A stretch of DNA of 64,000 nucleotides from Pseudomonas kribbensis (GTDB lineage: Bacteria > Pseudomonadota > Gammaproteobacteria > Pseudomonadales > Pseudomonadaceae), in the NCBI RefSeq assembly GCF_003352185.1, contig NZ_CP029608.1, forward strand, positions 1,674,001 to 1,738,000, given 5' to 3'. The position numbers and the translations under genes are program-made. Position 1 is the first letter of the stretch, and every line of letters starts with the position of its first letter. The notes beneath the pieces are model-generated. The model did not search any database. It worked only from the letters and a program-made list of their open reading frames with translations, and was not told where the DNA came from. This document shows positions 41,842 through 49,547 of this stretch, in pieces.

Positions 41842-43221
41842 TTAGATCGCGCTGGCCACCGGGGCAGGGCGACGGGATACCAGGCTCACCACCACAAAAC
41901 TCACCAGACCCACAGCCAGGCTGTAGTAGATCGGGGTGTTGGCGTCCAGACCGTCCTTGACCATGAACAGCAGTGCGGTGGCGAAACCCAGGCCCATGCT
42001 GGCGATGGCGCCGGCGGTGGTGGCGCGTTTCCAGAAAATCGCACCGATCAGCGGGATCAGCATGCCGCCCACCAGCAGGTTGTAGGCCAGGGTCAGGGCG
42101 CTGATCACGTCATTCACAATCAGCGCGATACCCAGCACCACAACACCGGTCAGCAGGGTGAACAGGCGGTTGATGCCCAGGCTCGATTGTTTGCCGCCAC
42201 GCAGTTTCGGCAGCAGGTCTTCAGTCAGGGTGGTGGCGGCGGCGAGCAGACCGGCGCTGGCGGTGGACATCATCGCGGCCAGGGCAGCGGCGATCACCAG
42301 ACCACGGATGCCGTCCGGCAGCGACAGTTTGACGATGGCGGCGAAGGCGTTGTTGACGTTGTCCAGATCCGGGATCAGCACGTGTGCTGCCATGCCGATC
42401 AGGGCGCAGGCCAGACCGTAGAGGATGCAGTAGATGCCCGCGAAGCTGCCGGCGTACTGAGCCACTTTTTCATTCTTGACGGTGAACACCCGTTGCCAGA
42501 TGTCCTGACCGATCAGGATGCCGAAGAAGTAGATCATGAAGTAGGTGATGATCGTGTCCCAGCCGATGGTGGTGAAGTTGAACGCCGCCGCCGGCAGCTT
42601 CAGCACCAGTTCGTCCCAGCCACCGACTTTGTACAGGCAGATTGGCAACAGGATGAACATCAGGCCCACGGTCTTGATGATGAACTGGACGATGTCGGTC
42701 AGGGTCAGCGACCACATGCCGCCGATGGCCGAGTACACCACCACCACGCCACCGCCGAGCAGCACCGAGACCCAGAACGGCAGGCCGAACAGCACTTGCA
42801 GCACGGTGCCGATGGCGAGGATCGAGGTCACGCCGATCATCAGCGCGTAGGCCAGCATGATTGCCGCGCTCGCCGAGCGGGCCATCGGGTTGTAGCGTTT
42901 TTCCAGGACCTGGGTAACGGTGTAGATCTTCAGTTTCAGCAGCGGCTTGGCCAGGAACAGGTTCAGCGCGACGATGCCGCAACCCAGTGCCGCGCACAGC
43001 CAGAAACCGGAGATGCCGTGCACGTAGCCCAGACGCACGGTGCCGACGGTGGACGCGCCACCCAGAACGGTCGCGGCCATGGTGCCCATGTACAGGCTCG
43101 GGCCGAGGTTACGCCCGGCGACGAGGAAGTCCTCGTTGGTCTTGGCTTTGCGCATGCCGAAATAGCCGAGCAACAGCATGCCGGCCGCGTAGATGAGGAC
43201 GACGAATAAATCCAAAGCCAT
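41842..43221 (-). CDS. Sodium:solute symporter (SSF)
   Basis: A 459-residue protein with about 13 helices of the SSS family, with the core MGTMAATVLGGASTVGTVRLGY and the Na-site stretch AALAAMMSTASAGLLAAATTLTEDL. It lies in the 4-guanidinobutyrate block as in P. aeruginosa (PA1418 in my recollection) and probably imports guanidino compounds or related solutes with Na+. GGAG is about ten nt before ATG 43221. A REPIN separates it from the NCS1 gene, so cotranscription is uncertain. Confidence 0.9.
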   Translation of the reverse strand: MALDLFVVLIYAAGMLLLGYFGMRKAKTNEDFLVAGRNLGPSLYMGTMAATVLGGASTVGTVRLGYVHGISGFWLCAALGCGIVALNLFLAKPLLKLKIYTVTQVLEKRYNPMARSASAAIMLAYALMIGVTSILAIGTVLQVLFGLPFWVSVLLGGGVVVVYSAIGGMWSLTLTDIVQFIIKTVGLMFILLPICLYKVGGWDELVLKLPAAAFNFTTIGWDTIITYFMIYFFGILIGQDIWQRVFTVKNEKVAQYAGSFAGIYCILYGLACALIGMAAHVLIPDLDNVNNAFAAIVKLSLPDGIRGLVIAAALAAMMSTASAGLLAAATTLTEDLLPKLRGGKQSSLGINRLFTLLTGVVVLGIALIVNDVISALTLAYNLLVGGMLIPLIGAIFWKRATTAGAIASMGLGFATALLFMVKDGLDANTPIYYSLAVGLVSFVVVSLVSRRPAPVASAI

Positions 43222-43276
43222 GATGGCGTGTCTCCGATTGTCTTTTTTATGGTGAGGCTGGAATCAGTTTTCCCTT

Positions 43277-43363
43277 GTGGGAGCGAGCCTGCTCGCGATA
43301 GCGATTTTTCAGTCACATCGATGTTGGATGTGCTGCCGTCATCGCGAGCAGGCTCGCTCCCAC
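43277..43363. repeat. REPIN (inverted REP pair)
   Basis: Arms 43277-43299 and 43341-43363, same class as at 7546 and 61632, in the gap between two transporter genes. Confidence 0.92.
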
Positions 43364-43375
43364 AGGGGGATGGTG

Positions 43376-44887
43376 TCAGGCTGGCTGACGCATTTCAGGC
43401 TTTGCTGCCGTGGCAGCACCCTTGCTCCGTGGATCCTTCGGCCCGTAGACCAGCGCCGGTTCCGGGAACAGGCTCAGCAGCATCAGGTACATCACCGAGG
43501 CCAGACCGAGGGTCACCAGCAGGCTGATGTCGATGCCGCCAGCCAACTCACCGAGCGGCCCGACGAACTGCCCCGGCAGGTTGACGAAGCACAGGCCGAC
43601 CGCCGCGCTCGGGATCCACGCGCCCAGGCCGCGCCAGTTCCAGCCATGGCTGAACCAGTAGCGTCCGCCTTGCTCCCCGCGAGTAAACACTTGCAGGTCG
43701 TCCGGGCAGTAGAAGCCGCGACGCACCACCAGGCCGATGATCATGATCACCATCCATGGGGTGGTGCAGGTGATGATCAGCACCGCGAAGGTCGACACGC
43801 TCTGCACCAGGTTCGCCGCGAAGCGCCCGATGAAGATGAAGGCAATCGACAGCACGCCGATCAGCAACGTCGCCTTCACTCGCGACAGCAGGCGCGGGAA
43901 CACGCTGGACATGTCCAGCCCGGTGCCATACAGCGACGTGGTGCCGGTGGACATGCCGCCGATCACCGCAATCAGGCACACCGGCAGGAAGAACCAGCTC
44001 GGCGACACCGCCAGCAGACCGCCGACGTAGTTGTTGGCCGCGATGTAGTCCGGTGCCTGGATCGCCACGATGGTCGCGGTGGTCAGGCCGAACAGGAACG
44101 GAATGAAGGTGGCGACCTGCGAGAAAATCACCGCCGCCATGATCCGCTTGCGTGAGGTTTCACGCGGGATGTAGCGGGCCCAGTCGCCGAGGAACGCGCC
44201 GAAGGAAATCGGGTTGCTCATGGCCACCAGTGCGGCGCCGATGAACGCGGCCCAGAAGCCAGGCTGGCCGAGGCTGACGGTGCCGGCGTAGTGCGAATCG
44301 AAAGGACCGACGAAAGCGAAGATGCCCAGCAGGAACAGCAGGCTCGCGCTCCAAACCGCAACCTTGTTAACCCACAGCAGGAAGCGGAAGCCGTAGATGC
44401 ACACGGTCAGCACCAGAATCGCGAACAGACCGTAGGCCAGGCCCAGGGTCAGGTCGGTTTCCGGCAGGCCGATCAGGCGTTTCGCACCACCAATCAACGC
44501 ATCCCCCGAACTCCACACCGAGAGCGAGAAGAAGGCGATGGCGGTCAGCAGCGACAGGAACGAACCGACGATCCGCCCATGCACGCCAAAGTGTGCACCG
44601 GACGACACGGCATTGTTGGTGCCGTTGAGCGGTCCGAACAGGCCCATCGGTGCGAGGATCAGCGAACCGAGCAGCACGCCCGAGACAATCGCCCAGACGC
44701 CCGCCTGAAACGACAGGCCGAACAGCACCGGGAAACTGCCGAGCACGGCGGTGGCAAAGGTATTCGCGCCGCCAAAGATCATGCGGAACAAGTCCACGGG
44801 ACCGGCGGTGCGTTCGTTGTCCGGGATCTGTTCGACCCCGTGGGTTTCAATCTGCGTAAGGCTTTGGTCTTTGTTGTTGTTATTCAT
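43376..44887 (-). CDS. NCS1-family nucleobase/cation transporter
   Basis: A 503-residue, twelve-helix transporter of the NCS1 (cytosine/purine, uracil, allantoin permease) type, with DLFRMIFGGANTFATAVLGSFPVLFG at helix 1 and WARYIPRETSRKRIMAAVIF. In this context it probably takes up guanidinobutyrate or a related metabolite. GGAG is upstream of ATG 44887. The first codons, AAT AAC AAC AAC AAA, form a Hfq/Crc-type A-rich target, suggesting catabolite repression. Part of the gbu transcription unit with the SnoaL-like gene. Confidence 0.92.
   Translation of the reverse strand: MNNNNKDQSLTQIETHGVEQIPDNERTAGPVDLFRMIFGGANTFATAVLGSFPVLFGLSFQAGVWAIVSGVLLGSLILAPMGLFGPLNGTNNAVSSGAHFGVHGRIVGSFLSLLTAIAFFSLSVWSSGDALIGGAKRLIGLPETDLTLGLAYGLFAILVLTVCIYGFRFLLWVNKVAVWSASLLFLLGIFAFVGPFDSHYAGTVSLGQPGFWAAFIGAALVAMSNPISFGAFLGDWARYIPRETSRKRIMAAVIFSQVATFIPFLFGLTTATIVAIQAPDYIAANNYVGGLLAVSPSWFFLPVCLIAVIGGMSTGTTSLYGTGLDMSSVFPRLLSRVKATLLIGVLSIAFIFIGRFAANLVQSVSTFAVLIITCTTPWMVIMIIGLVVRRGFYCPDDLQVFTRGEQGGRYWFSHGWNWRGLGAWIPSAAVGLCFVNLPGQFVGPLGELAGGIDISLLVTLGLASVMYLMLLSLFPEPALVYGPKDPRSKGAATAAKPEMRQPA
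44871..44886 (-). promoter_or_regulatory. Candidate Hfq/Crc translational-repression site
   Basis: The mRNA has AATAACAACAACAA directly after the start codon, five consecutive ARN triplets, the sequence bound by Hfq with Crc in Pseudomonas catabolite repression. Confidence 0.5.
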
Positions 44888-44942
44888 GATCTGCTCCGAT
44901 CATAAAGGCGCGCTCATCGTGCGTGAGCGTCACCTGTCTTGG

Positions 44943-45365
44943 CTAAGGGGGTGGCAGCCCTTCCGGCATTGCGGACAAATGTTCGTGGCAGGCCAGCCAA
45001 TGGCCTTGTTGTTCTAGGCTCGACGCTTGTTTCCTGAAAACAATCGTCTCGCGCTCCTGGCTGAAGTGTTGCTCCCCTTGCATGCGCAGCTCGGTGGCCA
45101 CGTCATGGATAAACACCGCCACGTCACCCTGCAGGCTGACGAAAGCGTTGCTCGAGGTGCACGACAGCACCTCGAAGCCATCCTCGGCGCGCCAGCTGTC
45201 CCACAAGGCCTGATAGGCATCGCGCGACAGCAGGGGCTGTTCGAGGGTGTAGAACACGAAGCTCGCATCGGCGCTGAACGCGCCGAAGTAGGCTTCGCGA
45301 TCGTTGCGGGCGAAGGCGGACACCAGATCGGCGGCCGCTTTCAGAACCTGATCACGTTCGTTCAT
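44943..45365 (-). CDS. SnoaL-like/DUF4440 protein
   Basis: A 140-residue NTF2-fold protein (LVSAFARNDREAYFGAFSADASFVFYTLEQPL; LQGDVAVFIHDVATELRMQG; IVFRKQ). ATG 45365 is chosen with GAGGG close upstream; the open frame runs further into gbuA and is not real. Its stop lies 56 nt upstream of the NCS1 start. It is 10 nt downstream of gbuA on the same strand, in the same order as in P. aeruginosa. Function unknown, possibly an isomerase or hydrolase in the pathway. Confidence 0.83.
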   Translation of the reverse strand: MNERDQVLKAAADLVSAFARNDREAYFGAFSADASFVFYTLEQPLLSRDAYQALWDSWRAEDGFEVLSCTSSNAFVSLQGDVAVFIHDVATELRMQGEQHFSQERETIVFRKQASSLEQQGHWLACHEHLSAMPEGLPPP

Positions 45366-45375
45366 GACCCGACCC

Positions 45376-46326
45376 TCAGCGGTGGACCACGCCCGGCAGT
45401 ACGCAGAGCATTTCGTACAGCAGGTTGGCGGCCAGCAGCGAGGTGTTGCCGGTGGTGTCATAAGCGGGCGAGACTTCTACCAGATCGCAACCGATCAGGT
45501 CGAGGCCCTGGCAGCCGCGAACGATTTCAATCGCCTGAATGGTCGTCAGACCACCGATTTCCGGGGTGCCGGTGCCCGGTGCCCAGGCCGGGTCGATGCC
45601 GTCGATGTCGAAGCTCAGGTACACCGGGCCGCCACCGACTTTCTCGCGCACTTCGGCCATCAGCGGTTCCAGCGACTTGTGCCAGCACTCTTCGGCCTGC
45701 ACCACGCGGAAGCCCTGATCACGGCTCCAGTTGAAGTCGTCAGCGGTGTAGCCCTGCGCACGCAGACCAATCTGCACCACGCGGTCGCAGTCCAGAAGAC
45801 CTTCTTCGACGGCGCGACGGAAGGTCGTACCGTGGGCGATCTTCTCGCCGAACATGTGATCGTTAACGTCAGCGTGAGCGTCGATGTGCACCAGACCGAC
45901 CTTGCCGTGCTTTTTATGGATGGCACGCAGGATCGGCAGGGTGATGGTGTGGTCGCCACCCAGGGTCATCGGGATCACGTTGTGCTCGAGGATGTTGTCG
46001 TAGGCTTCTTCGATGATGCGCACGGCGTCGAGCAGGTTGAAGGTGTTGATCGCCACGTCACCGATGTCGGCAACCGACAGCGAGTCGAACGGCGCAGCGC
46101 CGGTGGCCATGTTGTACGGACGGATCATTACCGATTCGGTGCGGATGTCGCGCGGCCCGAAGCGGGTGCCGGGGCGCAGCGAAGTACCGATGTCCAGTGG
46201 CACGCCAACGAAGGCAGCGTCCAGGCCGGCAGCGGTCGGTACATGGGGGAGTCGGAGCATGGTGGCGATGCCGCCGAAGCGCGGCATTTCGTTGCCGCCC
46301 AGTGGTTGGTGAAGAATCTTGTCCAC
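45376..46326 (-). CDS. gbuA: Guanidinobutyrase (agmatinase/arginase family)
   Basis: A 316-residue ureohydrolase with manganese ligands GGDHT (His126), DAHAD (Asp149, His151, Asp153) and SFDIDGIDP (Asp240, Asp242). Length and gene context match GbuA, which hydrolyses 4-guanidinobutyrate to GABA and urea in the arginine dehydrogenase route. The start is GTG 46326 with GAGG upstream. It is divergent from the LysR gene gbuR, and transporters follow downstream. Agmatinase or guanidinopropionase activity cannot be excluded by sequence alone. Confidence 0.9.
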   Translation of the reverse strand: MDKILHQPLGGNEMPRFGGIATMLRLPHVPTAAGLDAAFVGVPLDIGTSLRPGTRFGPRDIRTESVMIRPYNMATGAAPFDSLSVADIGDVAINTFNLLDAVRIIEEAYDNILEHNVIPMTLGGDHTITLPILRAIHKKHGKVGLVHIDAHADVNDHMFGEKIAHGTTFRRAVEEGLLDCDRVVQIGLRAQGYTADDFNWSRDQGFRVVQAEECWHKSLEPLMAEVREKVGGGPVYLSFDIDGIDPAWAPGTGTPEIGGLTTIQAIEIVRGCQGLDLIGCDLVEVSPAYDTTGNTSLLAANLLYEMLCVLPGVVHR

Positions 46327-46449
46327 GGGTAGGGCCTCATCGTCTTTGTTTTATTTATGTCGGCGCGCCGTTCAGCACAGGTTCGGACGCCGCTGTGGGG
46401 CCGATTCTGCGAAATGTAGTGAGATGGAAGAATCGCTACGAACAAAAAC

Positions 46450-46473
46450 TTAGTTCAGAATTTTCTAAACTAA
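46450..46473. promoter_or_regulatory. Candidate LysR box between gbuA and gbuR
   Basis: TTAGTT and AACTAA form a perfect inverted repeat around a 12-nt spacer (with T-N11-A registers), midway in the 205-bp divergent region, the expected place for GbuR binding. Confidence 0.55.
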
Positions 46474-46531
46474 TCGGAAGGCTGGAGATAGACTTCTCGC
46501 CCATGCTCGTTGCCCGATCAGTGGAGTCCCC

Positions 46532-47425
46532 ATGGCCAACGCTTTACCCGACCTGAAACTTTTGCGCATCTTCGTCAGCGTCGTGCGGCATCAGGGGTTT
46601 GCCAACGCGCAGCAGGAACTCAACCTGTCGACCTCGGCAATCAGTACCTACATGAGTCAGCTCGAAGCCGCGCTCGGCCTGGTCCTGTGCCATCGTGGTC
46701 GCGGTGGTTTCAGCCTGACCAGCAAGGGCGAGCTGTTCCATCAGGAAACCTTGCGTCTGCTCGCCGAACTCGAAGGTTTCGAGCAATACGCCGCGGCGCT
46801 CAAGGGCGAGTTGCGCGGCACGCTCAATCTGGGGGTGATCGACTCTACGGTCAGCGACAAGGCCTTGCCGTTCGCCGAAGCCATCGGCGCCTACAGTCAG
46901 GAACACCCGGCGGTGCATTTGCACCTGTCGGTGATGAGCCCCTACGAATTGCAACTCGGCGTGCAGGACAACCGCCTCGATCTGGCCATCGGCGCGTTTT
47001 CCACGCGCATGAGCGGTCTGGTGTACATGCCGCTGTACCGCGAACAGCACTGGCTGTATTGCAGCAGCCGTCACCCGTTATTCAACGAACGGCGAATTCC
47101 CGAACAGGTCATCACCCAGCAACGCATGGTCGGACGCGGCTACTGGAGCCAGGCGGAACTGGCACGCCACGGTTTCAAACACAGTGCCGCTACCGTGGAA
47201 AGTATGGAGGCGCAGCTGATTCTGGTGCTGTCCGGCGCCTACATCGGTTACCTGCCGGAGCACTATGCGCAAGCCTGGGCCGACAAGGGCGACCTGCGGG
47301 TTTTGCTGCCGGCGACCTTCGGTTATCAGGCGCCGTTTTCCATGATCATGCGCCGTGGCCGCAGCCGCGAGCCGCTGATCCAGACTTTCCGTGACCTGCT
47401 CAAAGCGCAGCTCAATCAGGCATAA
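46532..47425 (+). CDS. gbuR: LysR-family regulator of guanidinobutyrate genes
   Basis: A 297-residue LTTR. N-terminal HTH (FVSVVRHQGFANAQQELNLSTSAISTYMSQLEAALG), effector domain ending SRLFIQTFRDLL-like (EPLIQTFRDLLKAQL). It is divergent from gbuA with a perfect inverted repeat in the intergenic region, the layout of the gbuR-gbuA pair of P. aeruginosa, so it most likely activates gbuA in response to 4-guanidinobutyrate. ATG 46532. tapT follows after 6 nt and may be cotranscribed. Confidence 0.85.
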   Translation: MANALPDLKLLRIFVSVVRHQGFANAQQELNLSTSAISTYMSQLEAALGLVLCHRGRGGFSLTSKGELFHQETLRLLAELEGFEQYAAALKGELRGTLNLGVIDSTVSDKALPFAEAIGAYSQEHPAVHLHLSVMSPYELQLGVQDNRLDLAIGAFSTRMSGLVYMPLYREQHWLYCSSRHPLFNERRIPEQVITQQRMVGRGYWSQAELARHGFKHSAATVESMEAQLILVLSGAYIGYLPEHYAQAWADKGDLRVLLPATFGYQAPFSMIMRRGRSREPLIQTFRDLLKAQLNQA

Positions 47426-47431
47426 GAATTC

Positions 47432-48028
47432 ATGTCCAGACCTCAATGCCCGCGCTGCCTGCGCCCACAAACCCACTGCCTGTGCCCGCTGATCCCCAGC
47501 CTCGACAGCCGCACCCGCGTGTTGCTGCTGCAGCACCCGAGCGAGGTCAATCACGCGCTCAACACCGCACGGCTGGCAGCGCTCGGTTTGAACAATGCCG
47601 AACTGATCGTCGGTGAGGTGTTCGAGGATTTGCCAACGCTGCTGAACCAGCCGGGCTATCGGGCGCGGTTGCTGTTCCCGGCGGACGATGCACAGCCGAT
47701 GCAGGCTTACACCGCGTCCGATGAACCGCTGCTGCTGGTGGTACCGGACGGCACGTGGCGCAAGGCGCGCAAGATGTTGCACCTCAATCCCTTGCTGGCG
47801 GCGTTGCCACGGGTGACGCTGGCGCTGGGCGGGGTATCACGGTATCGGCTGCGCAAGGCACCGGGGCCGGGGGCGTTGTCGACCATCGAGGCGATTGTTC
47901 AGGCGTTGCAGACACTGGAAGCGCCGGCCTCTTTCGATCCGTTGCTTAAACCGTTCGAGGCGTTGATCGAGGGGCAGATTGCGGCGATGGGGGAGGAGAC
48001 CTTTCAGCGCAATCATGCTGGAAATTAA
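47432..48028 (+). CDS. tapT: tRNA-uridine aminocarboxypropyltransferase (DTW domain)
   Basis: A 198-residue DTW-domain protein. It has a zinc-binding CxxCx6CxC knuckle (Cys6, 9, 16, 18), LLLQHPSEVNHALNTARLA, and the signature VPDGTWRKARKML, followed by SRYRLRKAP. TapT transfers the aminocarboxypropyl group from SAM to U47 of tRNAs (acp3U). ATG 47432 is 6 nt after the gbuR stop. A REPIN starts 13 nt beyond the stop. Confidence 0.92.
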   Translation: MSRPQCPRCLRPQTHCLCPLIPSLDSRTRVLLLQHPSEVNHALNTARLAALGLNNAELIVGEVFEDLPTLLNQPGYRARLLFPADDAQPMQAYTASDEPLLLVVPDGTWRKARKMLHLNPLLAALPRVTLALGGVSRYRLRKAPGPGALSTIEAIVQALQTLEAPASFDPLLKPFEALIEGQIAAMGEETFQRNHAGN

Positions 48029-48041
48029 GGGTGTTCTCACT

Positions 48042-48147
48042 GGCCCCTTCGCGGGCAAGCCCGCTCCCACATTTGATCGTAGATGCGCACAAATAATGCG
48101 CTCCGCTCAAATCCCCTGTGGGAGCGGGCTTGCCCGCGAAGAGGCCC
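48042..48147. repeat. REPIN, second subclass
   Basis: Arms 48048-48070 and 48118-48140 with core TTCGCGGGCAAGCCCGC, extended by GGCC/GGCC outside. Different from the GCGAGCAGGCTCGC class. Sits between the stops of convergent tapT and the HlyD gene. Confidence 0.92.
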
Positions 48148-48176
48148 GATCATTCACCATCCAATCCGGATCACCA

Positions 48177-49538
48177 CTACCGCTCGCGCATCGCTTCGGT
48201 CCGGGCCTTCAGCACCGGTTTGAGCAAGTAATCCAGCACGCTTTTCTCCCCGGTAATGATGTCCACCGTGGCGACCATCCCCGGGATGATCAGCAACGGC
48301 TTCACATCCCCGCCCAAATGGTTTTTGTCGGTACGCACCTGGATCAGGTAGAAGCTGTTGCCCTTGTCGTCGGTGATGGTGTCAGCACCGATCAGCTCAA
48401 GTTTGGCACTGAGTCCGCCGTAGATCGTGTAGTCATAGGCACTGAACTTGACCATGGCCTTCTGGCCTGGATGCAGGAACGCCACGTCCTGCGGGCGAAC
48501 CTTGGCTTCGATCAGCAGGTTGTCTTCCAGCGGCACGATTTCCACCATGTCGCTGCCCGGTTGAACCACGCCGCCGATGGTGTTGACCTTCAATTGCTTG
48601 ATCACCCCGTGTACCGGCGAGGTCACAGTGGTGCGGCTGACACGGTCGTCGATGGCGATGCTCGACGCGGTGATTTTCGACAGGTCGGTGCGTTTCTGGT
48701 TGAGGTCCTTGGCAGCGTCGGAACGGAAGGTCTGTTCCGATTCGTCGATCTTGCTCTTGATCTCGTTGATCGCCGATTCAGCCCGGGGAATCGCCAGGGT
48801 CGTCGCATTCAACGATCCGCGAATTTCCACTGCGCTGCGCTTGAGCCGCAGGATCTCCACCGGCGACACCGCCCCGGTGCCCACCAGCGGCGATGACATG
48901 TTCATCTCTTGCTGGAGCAACGCCAGACTGGAACTGTACTGACCCTGCTTGGAGCGAAACTCCGCCAGTTCCTGAGTCTTCTGCCGCAGCTGTTCGGTGA
49001 GGGTGCGCTGCTCGCTGGCCAGGCGCCGCTGGCGCTGGTCGTAGAGCGCGCGTTCATCTTCGGCCACTTGCGGCGCCTTGCTGACGATCTCGTCCGAGAG
49101 CTTCATCGGCCGGCCTTCGGACTCTGCCGACAGGCGTTCGACCTGCGCCATCAACGCATAGCGATCCGCCTCGCTCTCGCCCTTGTTCGACAGAAACCGC
49201 GTGTCATCCAGGCGCAGCAGGGTGTCGCCCTTGTTCACCATTTGCCCTTCACGCACGAAGATCTCGGTGACGATCCCTCCCTCGAGGTTCTGGATCACCT
49301 GGACCTTGCTCGACGGAATCGCCTTGCCTTCGCCCATGGTCACTTCTTCGAGCACTGCAAACTTGGCCCAGACCAGCGCGCTGATCAGCAACGCTGCCGC
49401 CAGCCACACGGTGATCCGCGACCAGCGCGGCGAATCCTGCAACGACGCGCCGGCGGTTTCAGGCATGAATTCGGCCTCGGCGCTTTTGCCGAAACTGTCG
49501 AAGTAGCCGCGCGATTTTGAAGAAGAGGAAGCAGACAT
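48177..49538 (-). CDS. Type I secretion periplasmic adaptor (LapC/MapC, HlyD family)
   Basis: A 453-residue membrane-fusion protein. A cytosolic tail is followed by one transmembrane helix (VWLAAALLISALVWAKF, about 46-65), a long alpha-hairpin/coiled coil (about 130-285, SLALLQQEMNMSSPLVGTGAVSPVEIL) and lipoyl halves (VQVIQNLEGGIVTEIFVREGQMVNKGDTLLRLDD; VTSPVHGVIKQLKVNTIGGVVQPG). It links the inner-membrane ABC transporter to the TolC-like outer-membrane pore. AGGAG is spaced six nt before ATG 49538. It is the last gene of the TolC-ABC-HlyD operon, which diverges from the adhesin. Confidence 0.93.
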   Translation of the reverse strand: MSASSSSKSRGYFDSFGKSAEAEFMPETAGASLQDSPRWSRITVWLAAALLISALVWAKFAVLEEVTMGEGKAIPSSKVQVIQNLEGGIVTEIFVREGQMVNKGDTLLRLDDTRFLSNKGESEADRYALMAQVERLSAESEGRPMKLSDEIVSKAPQVAEDERALYDQRQRRLASEQRTLTEQLRQKTQELAEFRSKQGQYSSSLALLQQEMNMSSPLVGTGAVSPVEILRLKRSAVEIRGSLNATTLAIPRAESAINEIKSKIDESEQTFRSDAAKDLNQKRTDLSKITASSIAIDDRVSRTTVTSPVHGVIKQLKVNTIGGVVQPGSDMVEIVPLEDNLLIEAKVRPQDVAFLHPGQKAMVKFSAYDYTIYGGLSAKLELIGADTITDDKGNSFYLIQVRTDKNHLGGDVKPLLIIPGMVATVDIITGEKSVLDYLLKPVLKARTEAMRER

Positions 49539-49547
49539 GGGCAACTC

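Noticed and set aside
41647..43209. A 520-residue plus-strand frame opposite the SSF and MBL genes
   Set aside because: His/Gln/Asp-rich low-complexity translation typical of antisense frames; the minus-strand symporter is clearly the real gene.
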